Shown here: positions 7,861 through 13,917 of the stretch, one piece after another
Position numbering within the stretch: the stretch's first letter is position 1
Layout of the letters: each line of letters starts with the position of its first letter
Assembly (NCBI GenBank): GCA_964606415.1
Contig: CAZSGN010000050.1
Coordinates: 1-13,917, forward strand
Reading direction: 5' to 3'
DNA: 13,917 bases
DNA from: CAZSGN01 sp964606415
Lineage (GTDB): Bacteria > Bacteroidota > Bacteroidia > Bacteroidales > JBBRXJ01
Translations under genes and position numbers: made by a program
Notes under the pieces: model-generated
The model's database searches: none
What the model was told of the DNA's origin: nothing
The model's input: the letters and a program-made list of their open reading frames with translations, nothing else

Positions 7861-8086
7861 AATGAAACGATTTTTGCTTTTGAATACTTTTATTTTTGCA
7901 AATAATGTGCCTTTATTTTAATGATATAGAGTCTGTCTATAAAATCAAGTGTCTGGATCATAATGTTCGGTAACGAGCCTCGCGAAGTCCTAAAATGCAG
8001 AGATTAATGGTGTAAATGAGCAATTTTGGAACAAGCGTAACGAAGTTAGCGAATATGATGGAGCAACACTATATAAACTTATAAAA
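7861..8086. other. 226-base intergenic region with repeat and possible IS end
   Basis: Gap between the regulator gene and the small secreted-protein gene on the minus strand. It carries a sequence at 7928-7953 (gagtctgtctataaaatcaa and following bases) that resembles a transposon terminus, then a pair of related hairpins. No transposase frame is present. The 10-base word TATAAAATCA occurs at 7938-7947 and again at 8080-8089, bracketing the hairpin block; the second copy contains the regulator's stop codon. Confidence 0.45.
7966..8053. repeat. Paired hairpin repeat (two degenerate units)
   Basis: Two units share GTAACGA-N5-GCGAA, at 7970-7986 and 8037-8053, identical at 12 of 17 positions. 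Each can fold: CGAG-C-CTCG at 7974-7982, and CGTAAC-GAA-GTTAGCG with one bulged base at 8036-8051. The form is that of an interspersed intergenic (REP-like) repeat. The second unit sits in a 22-codon plus-strand frame at 8016-8084, which I do not call as a gene. Only two units are present here, so genome-wide repetition is an inference. Confidence 0.45.
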
Positions 8087-9292
8087 TCATCTTTTTTCCT
8101 CAAAATCATCTTTATAAATAACATCTCCATTTTTTCCTGTTATTGTGACATATTCAAAGGCAATGGTATCCTTTGAATGAAAGTTCATCCCGGTAAATTT
8201 CCCTAATGAAGATTGTACCGGATATCTGAAAATCTCCTCTCCATCAAGCTGAGCTACTACAACCGAATCCTTTAATTTTACCATTAACGGGTTCCATACA
8301 TCTTTTTCTATCTCCATGTTTATAAGGTCATTTTTAAACCCCGAAATAACTTCCTTGCCTATAATCAGGTGGCTTTTGCTTTTATTTCCGGGACTGATAA
8401 AGCCCAGGTCTATCATCCCATGCTCAAAATCCAACCCTATAGTTGCTTTGTGAAATACTGTATTTTTATCCGAATAGGATAACCTGAATAAAGTTTTCAT
8501 TTCCAGCAATCCTTGATAATCCTCAAATTTTTGATAATAATTCAAGTGAGCCGTATGTTCATTATCGGCAATAGACGGTAAGTTATACAATTTTCCGTTT
8601 TCTATCGTTACATTTTTTTTGAACCAGGGGGCAGAATGCTGAAATGATTCTGTAACGACCCATCCATGAGTATTAACAAAAAACGAGTGTTTTTCAAGCA
8701 GTTTCTTTTTATAGAACAATTTCACATGCTGCAAACCGGGATGATATATCCTTTTAAGCAATAAAGAATCTTTTTCTTTCAGGGATATAATATGATCACT
8801 AAAACTAAATTTAATATAAAAATCATCAACCGCTTTGTCAAAAGCATAATTGACTCTGATGTCCGCTGGATATTCCTGGTTTTTGCAGAAAAAATTAAAA
8901 GTATAGCCGGGGGGAGTTGTATTGAAATAATAAAACAGCGCTGTAACAACACAAAAAATAATAAATAAGCTGAAAAACACCTTTTTGTTAATAAACCGGG
9001 ATGACTTTTTCTTTTTCACGAAGTGATACCAATTGCGATAGCCTGCAAAACGAGATAGCACATCAATTGTCTGTATTTGTGGCAGGCTTTCGTATTTAAC
9101 GGTCCCCCAGATACGTTTTAAAGTACTGGTGCTGATTCTTACCTTAGTCGCAGCAAATATTTGCTCTTCGAGTAACTGAAAATCTTTATGGTGCATCTCC
9201 TGGTTACGGGGAATGCCTAATTGTTTCTCAATTTTCAGTTTTAAAAGCGGCAGGTACTGATAAACCTGATTTTTGTGGTATGATCTTTCCAT
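8087..9292 (-). CDS. Single-pass membrane one-component regulator with extracytoplasmic domain
   Basis: A 401-residue protein in three parts. Residues 1-95 are a cytoplasmic N-terminal domain of a type I recognise from Bacteroidota: KIEKQLGIP, then STSTLKRIWGTVKYES (55-70) and DVLSRFAGYRNWYHFV (77-92), which looks like a small helical DNA-binding module. A basic stretch (KKKKSSR) leads into one membrane helix at about 105-123. Residues 124-401 lie outside the cytoplasm; the last part (about 250-401) has the beta-strand pattern of a concanavalin-like or DUF1080-like sandwich (YYQKFEDYQG, WNPLMVKLKDSVVVAQLDGE, EYVTITG). I infer a sensor that binds an extracytoplasmic ligand and regulates nearby genes. 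It is divergent from the T9SS surface-protein gene, with 123 bases between starts. DNA binding is inferred, not shown. Confidence 0.78.
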   Translation of the reverse strand: MERSYHKNQVYQYLPLLKLKIEKQLGIPRNQEMHHKDFQLLEEQIFAATKVRISTSTLKRIWGTVKYESLPQIQTIDVLSRFAGYRNWYHFVKKKKSSRFINKKVFFSLFIIFCVVTALFYYFNTTPPGYTFNFFCKNQEYPADIRVNYAFDKAVDDFYIKFSFSDHIISLKEKDSLLLKRIYHPGLQHVKLFYKKKLLEKHSFFVNTHGWVVTESFQHSAPWFKKNVTIENGKLYNLPSIADNEHTAHLNYYQKFEDYQGLLEMKTLFRLSYSDKNTVFHKATIGLDFEHGMIDLGFISPGNKSKSHLIIGKEVISGFKNDLINMEIEKDVWNPLMVKLKDSVVVAQLDGEEIFRYPVQSSLGKFTGMNFHSKDTIAFEYVTITGKNGDVIYKDDFEEKR

Positions 9293-9311
9293 TTTTTCAT
9301 GCGTGAAAAAA
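9292..9311. promoter_or_regulatory. Perfect palindrome at the regulator start codon
   Basis: TTTTTTCA-TGCG-TGAAAAAA, an 8-base perfect inverted repeat with a 4-base loop. In the minus-strand transcript its last base is the A of the regulator's AUG, so the hairpin would cover the ribosome-binding region; alternatively it is a DNA operator for autoregulation. Confidence 0.4.
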
Positions 9312-9337
9312 GATGAAAATAATAAAAATTAAGCATT

Positions 9338-9358
9338 TTTTCCTAATAATCAGGAAAA
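9338..9358. promoter_or_regulatory. Second inverted repeat in the divergent intergenic region
   Basis: TTTTCCT-AATAATC-AGGAAAA, a 7-base perfect stem with a 7-base spacer, lying between the divergent starts at 9292 and 9416. It is a possible operator for the membrane regulator. Its AT-rich composition makes chance occurrence possible. Confidence 0.35.
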
Positions 9359-9415
9359 TTAATGAATTTTGCATTCTTTGAATATATAAATTGTTAACCT
9401 TAAAATTTTGCTACC

Positions 9416-9807
9416 ATGAAAAAACAATTACTTACTTTGTTAGGAACATTTCTTTTTACACTATTTTCTTTCTCGCAGGATTCAATATGGATCGAAAATT
9501 TCAACTACCCTGACGGGACAACAGAAAGCACAACCGGGACAACACCTGGTCCACGGATGATAGTTATATTCAAACTGAAAGCAATCTGTTGAAATTTGCA
9601 ACAGATGGTTATGGGACTGCAAAAAACTAGATCACAGACTGGTTTTCGATCGACAGTTTCTATAACATTAACTGGAGTTTCCTGATTGGAGGAACAACAG
9701 GTAATAGCAGTGATTATTTCAACTTTATTATTGAACACGGTGATGGTGCGCGGGACACTGTCCTGTCTGATAATGGCGGGGTTGATGACGTAACCCCTGC
9801 CGGTACA
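9416..9807 (+). pseudogene. Broken 5' end of a T9SS surface-protein gene
   Basis: ATG at 9416 begins a clear signal peptide (MKKQLLTLLGTFLFTLFSFS) and a mature start SIWIENFNYPDGTT, but this frame ends at TGA 9590-9592. Sensible protein resumes one base back in the other frame from about 9525 (NTWSTDDSYIQTESNLLKFA), meets an in-frame TAG at 9628-9630, and continues in that same frame (ITDWFSIDSF, INWSFLIGG) into the long frame downstream. The shift must lie between the frame-1 TGA at 9511-9513 and the frame-2 stop at 9590. Two lesions are therefore needed to explain it: a frameshift and a nonsense change. The affected part encodes the signal peptide and the first jelly-roll-like module (about 9480-9910). 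Confidence 0.85.
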
Positions 9808-11961
9808 TTGGCGAATGGCATATATGATTCAATACGATTAATCATAAATGCTGACCCGAGAACAAGATATTATACTTTTGATTCTATTGCTATCAGTGGA
9901 ACAAAGAAAACCAGTTATCCGACTATTACCATAAATGTAAAAGATAAAAGTAATGGTAATGATTTATCCGGGATAAATGTAAAAATACCTCAAATAGATA
10001 CATTAACTACTGATGCCTCAGGAAATGTGTCTTTCCAGGTTGGCACTCCTCTTGAAAATGTTGAATATATTATTTCAGAAGAGATAGATGGATATACTAC
10101 CTTATCCAGTTCTTTTGATATTTTCCCTGCAACACCAGACACAACTATTAATGTAACTTTAGATCCTGCTTATAATGCCACATTTAATGTTACAGATACT
10201 TCAATGTCACCTGTCTCCGGGGCAACTATAAGCCTGGATGGTTATGGAGACTCGATAACCGATGGAACAGGATCGATAACTTACTATGATATTGCTGAAT
10301 CTGATAGTTTATATTATTCAGTGATGGCTACAGGATATGATACTTATGAGGACAGTATACAAATCGCGGGTTCATCAATAACCGAAGATATCACTATGAT
10401 CGAAGCTTACAATGTAAATATCACGGTAATGGAAACCGATGGCACCCCTGTTGATATGGCTGATGTAACCCTTGATGGTGAGGATACTTTACAAACTGAT
10501 TATACCGGCACAGCAACTTTCTCTGAAGTATTAGTAAGTGACAGCACCTATTATGGTGTTACACATTCACTTTTTACAGCAAATAACGATAGCGTAAAAG
10601 TTGTTGATGCCACGGTATATGACACGATATATGTTTCACCGACTGATAAGGTTATCTGGTATGAAAGTTTCAATACCGAAGGCGCAAAGATAGATTCAGG
10701 ATCAACAGCATGGGAGATTTCAGGAAGTATTTCCAATTCATCGGTTATTGAAGGGAAATTGGTTGGCAGAGATAAAGGCATGGAATTTTCCTCTGAAAAA
10801 ATTGCCATCGATTCATCAAATGGTATTTCCGTGGATGCTGTTAACCTGAGCATTGATATAGACCATGACGGACATGCTGCCGATGCATGTGTTATCTCTT
10901 ACAGCGTTGACGGCGCTACCCCGGACACAATCTATAATAGTGGAGGAACAAATGCTACAACTGTTTCTAAAGAAAATATCCAGGGAGATAGCTTAGAAGT
11001 GTTTATTTTTTCACATAGTAACGTTACCGGAAGGTGGAAACAATACAATGACCTGTTGATCGAGGCAGTTACTGCTGCCCCGGTTGCTGATATTATCCCG
11101 GCTGATAGTGCAACAGGGATAAGCGTTGATACAACTATTATCGTATCTTTTGACCAGCATGTGCAACAAATTGGCGGTGCCGAGATCACTGATCCTGCAT
11201 CTTTGATTACTTTTAAAGAGACAGATGATTCAGGCGCTGATGTTGTTTTTTCTGCAACGATTAATGCCACAAAAGATACCATTGAGGTAACTCTTGCTGC
11301 AGAGCTGGCTAATGGACAAACATACTATGTTGCTGTTGAACCGGTGCAAAATGTATGGGGAGAAACCACATCTCCTACTTCATCTACATTTACAACCATT
11401 ATGACAGCTCCTGCCCTGGTCTCTACAACACCGGCAGATGCCGAGACTGATGTAGCTACTGATGTAACGGTCACGGCAAAAATGGATCAGGCTATCTCTG
11501 ATGTTGACCTGACAGGAATTACAGTGATTGATGGTTCAGCCAATGATGTGTTCTCGAATGCAAGTATTACCGACAGTACTGTTACTATCAATAACAGTGC
11601 CCTTGACAATGACGAAACATACACGGTTACTATACCGGCAGGTGCTATGCAAAACAGTGATGGTTTAACAAACAGTCAGATTACCTGGAGCTTTACTACT
11701 ACAATTGGTGTATCAATCGACAATGTTATTGAAAATGATAATATATCTGTAGGCCCTAACCCTGCAAAGGATATATTAACAGTTATTGCTCCTCAAGGTG
11801 CAGTTATTACCCTTTATGATGTATTAGGAGCACCTATTTCTCGCGTAAAGAGCCAAAATAATACAACAGAAATTGATGTGTCAGACTTAAATGCTTCAGT
11901 AGTTGTTGTTCAGGTTAATGACGATGGAAAGGTGATTACGCGTAAGATTATTATTGAATAG
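9808..11961 (+). CDS. T9SS-sorted multidomain surface protein, 5'-truncated frame
   Basis: 717 codons from TTG at 9808; this is the body of the gene that originally began at 9416, and its frame is open from 9631. Domain order by base position: end of the first jelly-roll-like module (to about 9910); three Ig-like or carboxypeptidase-regulatory-like repeats (about 9922-10158, 10165-10400, 10405-10640; DASGNVSFQV, DGTGSITYYD and DYTGTATFSE mark each); a second jelly-roll-like module starting VIWYESFNTEG (about 10645-11070) that echoes the broken N-terminal one; two Big_5-type Ig domains (about 11073-11400 and 11407-11700; IIPADSATGIS and TTPADAETDVA); and a type-A T9SS sorting domain (residues about 647-717; NPAKDILTV, ITLYDVLGAPI, KIIIE). 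The intact protein would be secreted and attached to the surface, perhaps as an adhesin. Without the signal peptide this frame cannot be exported. No catalytic domain is seen. Confidence 0.85.
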   Translation: MANGIYDSIRLIINADPRTRYYTFDSIAISGTKKTSYPTITINVKDKSNGNDLSGINVKIPQIDTLTTDASGNVSFQVGTPLENVEYIISEEIDGYTTLSSSFDIFPATPDTTINVTLDPAYNATFNVTDTSMSPVSGATISLDGYGDSITDGTGSITYYDIAESDSLYYSVMATGYDTYEDSIQIAGSSITEDITMIEAYNVNITVMETDGTPVDMADVTLDGEDTLQTDYTGTATFSEVLVSDSTYYGVTHSLFTANNDSVKVVDATVYDTIYVSPTDKVIWYESFNTEGAKIDSGSTAWEISGSISNSSVIEGKLVGRDKGMEFSSEKIAIDSSNGISVDAVNLSIDIDHDGHAADACVISYSVDGATPDTIYNSGGTNATTVSKENIQGDSLEVFIFSHSNVTGRWKQYNDLLIEAVTAAPVADIIPADSATGISVDTTIIVSFDQHVQQIGGAEITDPASLITFKETDDSGADVVFSATINATKDTIEVTLAAELANGQTYYVAVEPVQNVWGETTSPTSSTFTTIMTAPALVSTTPADAETDVATDVTVTAKMDQAISDVDLTGITVIDGSANDVFSNASITDSTVTINNSALDNDETYTVTIPAGAMQNSDGLTNSQITWSFTTTIGVSIDNVIENDNISVGPNPAKDILTVIAPQGAVITLYDVLGAPISRVKSQNNTTEIDVSDLNASVVVVQVNDDGKVITRKIIIE

Positions 11962-11996
11962 TATCGTTGTTTTTTCATAATTGTAATTAATAAAGG

Positions 11997-12030
11997 AGAG
12001 AGCTTCCAATATGGGGGCTCTCTTTTTTTA
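11997..12030 (+). terminator. Rho-independent terminator after the T9SS gene
   Basis: AGAGAGC at 11997-12003 pairs with GCTCTCT at 12017-12023 across a 13-base loop, followed by a T run to 12029. It lies 36 bases after the TAG stop of the surface-protein gene. Confidence 0.85.
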
Positions 12031-12138
12031 TAAGTCATTAGCTTACAGAGGCCAGTATATCTTGTGCGATCTCTTTTAGCCAATAGCTGGAGAAAATGAT
12101 CGTTTAATCTTGGATTAGAATCGTTTTTGGGATCATTA

Positions 12139-12167
12139 TTGTTTCATACAGGTAATTGTTATATTTG
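12139..12167 (+). promoter_or_regulatory. Bacteroidota-type promoter of yjbQ
   Basis: TATATTTG at 12160-12167 matches the TAnnTTTG -7 element exactly, with TTG at 12139-12141 18 bases upstream as the -33 element. Transcription would start near 12173, giving a leader of about 12 bases before the ATG at 12186. The 100 bases before this (12031-12138) hold nothing I recognise. Confidence 0.55.
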
Positions 12168-12185
12168 CTATAAAAATAGCATGTT

Positions 12186-12596
12186 ATGATATATCAAAAT
12201 GAATTTTCTTTACCGAGGCTTGGCCGTGGATTCCATTTGGTAACCGATCAAATTATAAAACATTTACCCGAATTACCTGAGCAGGGGCTTGTACACCTTT
12301 TACTTAAGCATACCTCCGCAGGACTAACTCTTAACGAAAATGCGGATCCGACAGTTCGGGTGGATTTTGATTCTTTTTTTGACCGGATGGTTCCTGAAAA
12401 CACATCTTATTTTAAACATACGCTTGAGGGGGCCGATGATATGCCTGCTCATCTGAAATCCTCTATTGTTGGACATCAACTTACTATTCCGGTTACAGAT
12501 GGGCGGTTTAATCTTGGGACATGGCAGGGAATTTATTTATGCGAGTTCCGGGATCATGGAGGTTCAAGAAAAGTTATTGCTACGATATATAGTTAG
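12186..12596 (+). CDS. yjbQ: YjbQ/UPF0047 family protein
   Basis: A 136-residue cytoplasmic protein, full length for the family (E. coli YjbQ is about 138). The signature motifs are all present: KHTSAGLTLNENADPTVRVD (41-60), EGADDMPAHLKSS (81-93) and GTWQGIYLCEFRDHGG (111-126). Family members have weak thiamine-phosphate synthase activity and the family model is often named secondary thiamine-phosphate synthase enzyme, but the physiological role is not settled. His42 and His89, with Glu81, are candidate active-site residues by conservation. A nearby ATG at 12181 runs into a stop after two codons, so ATG at 12186 is the start. It appears monocistronic, with its own promoter, and is convergent with the MFS gene. 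No thiamine genes are nearby. Confidence 0.93.
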   Translation: MIYQNEFSLPRLGRGFHLVTDQIIKHLPELPEQGLVHLLLKHTSAGLTLNENADPTVRVDFDSFFDRMVPENTSYFKHTLEGADDMPAHLKSSIVGHQLTIPVTDGRFNLGTWQGIYLCEFRDHGGSRKVIATIYS

Positions 12597-12672
12597 TAAT
12601 AAAATTGCTGATATTTATCTCAAACTTATATCTGGAATTGCATAGAAATGTATTTGTTTTAGACAATGATTT

Positions 12673-13842
12673 TTATTGATGTAAATGGTTTTTCTTGCTT
12701 TTTATAGATTCGGGCAGGTAGATTAATGCGCCAGCAAGGCTTACAAATGCTGCAATGGTTGTGGCGATTTTGAAGTCTTGAAAAAGGTCATAGATCATTC
12801 CTCCTGTTAATGGACCAAGTATCCCCGCCAGGGCATATCCTAAAAAAACAAATGGATAAACGATTCCAAGGTTATTAATGCCATATAATTGTGCTGTTTC
12901 TTTGGCAAAAAGCACAAAGTTAGCACCAAAATTGAATCCGATGAGTGCAGCGAGCATAAGGTATGTCGATGGGCTAAGGGAAAGGAAGCCTATTAAAAAT
13001 ATGGCAAGGCCTTGTAAGGTTAGTGAAATAAGAATACTGAGTGCAGCCCCGATGTGGTCACTGAGGTATCCCCATGTTAGTCTCCCGAGAAAATTAGCAA
13101 TGGCAAATATTGAAATACCCAGCACAAGTATGTTGTCATCTGTAATACTTGTGGCACCGATAGGTTTAAGATTACCGATAACAAGGAGTCCGGCAAAAGT
13201 GCCTGCAAGAATGCCTGCAAATAATTTTATAAAAATGGGTTTAGTAATAAAATCTTTGATCCGGGCTTTTATGCCTTGCGTCTCTATATGAGGGTTTTTA
13301 ATTAAAAAAGAAAAAAGAATGATGACCAATCCGTAACTGATACCGATAATGCCAAAAATATCTAACACTGGCTTTCCTGTATTCATTAATAATTCTGCAA
13401 TATACGAGAGAATAACTGATGCGAGACCAAATCCGGCTGCAGCAATACCTGTGATTAGCCCCTTTTTTTCCGGAAACCATTTAACAGGAGTTGACAGCGC
13501 GATCATGTAGCCGAAACCAGTTCCTATTCCTGCGATAATACCGATCCCTAAAAGAACCAGAATATAATTGCCATTAGAGATGCTTGCCAACAGATAGCCG
13601 AGACCGAAAAGTATACCTGATATGATTGCGATTATCCTGGGACCGATTACTTTTTCAAGTTTTCCTGCCAAGATCATGGAGGTCGGAAAAACCGCAATTA
13701 GTAATCCGAAAACCAGTTGGGTTTGAGATGATGAATAATTGAATCGATTCATTAACTCTGGGACAAAAATACTCCATGCATAAACACCCCCTAGGCATAG
13801 CATGATTATAAAGGAGGCTATCACGTTCTTAATTTTATTCAT
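12673..13842 (-). CDS. MFS transporter, oxalate/formate antiporter (OFA) type
   Basis: A 389-residue inner-membrane protein with about twelve hydrophobic segments, the length expected for the major facilitator superfamily. OFA-type landmarks are GGVYAWSIFVPEL (18-30) in helix 1, YMIALSTPVKWFPEKKG (112-128) before helix 5, and the central basic loop around IETQGIKARIKDF that joins the two six-helix halves. The second half repeats the MFS loop pattern (GRLTWGYLSDHIG). OFA relatives exchange small organic anions, such as oxalate for formate or monocarboxylates; the substrate here cannot be read from sequence. It is convergent with yjbQ, with a 76-base gap and no hairpin terminator. ATG at 13842 places helix 1 at residues 7-29. 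The 75 bases upstream to the window edge hold no TAnnTTTG match on the minus strand. Confidence 0.9.
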   Translation of the reverse strand: MNKIKNVIASFIIMLCLGGVYAWSIFVPELMNRFNYSSSQTQLVFGLLIAVFPTSMILAGKLEKVIGPRIIAIISGILFGLGYLLASISNGNYILVLLGIGIIAGIGTGFGYMIALSTPVKWFPEKKGLITGIAAAGFGLASVILSYIAELLMNTGKPVLDIFGIIGISYGLVIILFSFLIKNPHIETQGIKARIKDFITKPIFIKLFAGILAGTFAGLLVIGNLKPIGATSITDDNILVLGISIFAIANFLGRLTWGYLSDHIGAALSILISLTLQGLAIFLIGFLSLSPSTYLMLAALIGFNFGANFVLFAKETAQLYGINNLGIVYPFVFLGYALAGILGPLTGGMIYDLFQDFKIATTIAAFVSLAGALIYLPESIKSKKNHLHQ

Positions 13843-13917
13843 CTGTTTATATTTTATAATTTGGTTCTCCCACTAATTTAATGAAAGCTTGCAATTTGTT
13901 TATATGTAGATAAAATA

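Noticed and set aside
8016..8084. 22-codon plus-strand frame starting MSNFGTSVTKL
   Set aside because: It lies inside the hairpin repeat, is very short, and has no ribosome-binding or conservation evidence available here; more likely a by-product of the repeat.
9511..9630. Programmed ribosomal frameshift as the way to express the T9SS protein
   Set aside because: A -1 shift would still meet TAG at 9628-9630, and there is no convincing slippery heptamer before 9590.
9505..9738. Minus-strand frame opposite the broken T9SS 5' region
   Set aside because: Antisense shadow; the plus-strand frames here match signal peptide and jelly-roll protein that continue into the downstream gene.
12878..13291. 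137-codon plus-strand frame opposite the MFS gene
   Set aside because: Antisense to a well-supported membrane transporter and rich in residues expected from complementing hydrophobic codons.

Overview
The window looks like chromosomal DNA of a member of the Bacteroidota. The evidence is a TonB-dependent receptor with an N-terminal carboxypeptidase-regulatory-like domain, an exported protein ending in a type IX secretion (T9SS) sorting domain, a lipoprotein-type alkaline phosphatase, AT-rich intergenic DNA, and two good matches to the TAnnTTTG promoter element of this phylum. No rRNA, tRNA, CRISPR array, phage gene or intact transposase gene was found.

Left part (1-4651): on the minus strand, a small two-helix membrane protein (946-1185) precedes an alkaline phosphatase (start at 917) that runs off the left edge. 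Upstream on the same strand is a tightly spaced pair: an ApbE-like FAD:protein FMN transferase (2571-3524) and a Tat-exported Gfo/Idh/MocA oxidoreductase (1281-2558), 12 bases apart. A second, cytoplasmic Gfo/Idh/MocA oxidoreductase of the YdgJ/IolW type (3605-4651) is divergent from this pair.

Middle part (4652-9292), all minus strand: a non-SusC-like TonB-dependent receptor (4662-7127) with its own probable promoter; a small secreted protein with the same kind of N-terminal regulatory-like domain (7207-7860); a 226-base gap holding a paired hairpin repeat and a possible mobile-element end; and a one-component, single-pass membrane regulator (8087-9292). The regulator has a cytoplasmic DNA-binding-type N-terminus and a large extracytoplasmic domain.

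Right part (9293-13917): the regulator diverges from a large surface-protein gene (9416-11961) with Ig-like modules and a T9SS tail. Its 5' end is broken by a frameshift and a separate in-frame stop, so the export signal is disconnected from the remaining 717-codon frame. A rho-independent terminator follows. Then come yjbQ (12186-12596), with a clear Bacteroidota-type promoter, and a convergent MFS transporter of the oxalate/formate-antiporter type (12673-13842).

I found no complete unknown multigene system. The most notable items are the freshly broken T9SS adhesin opposite a membrane-anchored regulator, with palindromes in the shared intergenic DNA (one meets the regulator's start codon); the paired hairpin repeat at 7921-8086; and the ApbE-like enzyme coupled to a Tat-exported oxidoreductase.
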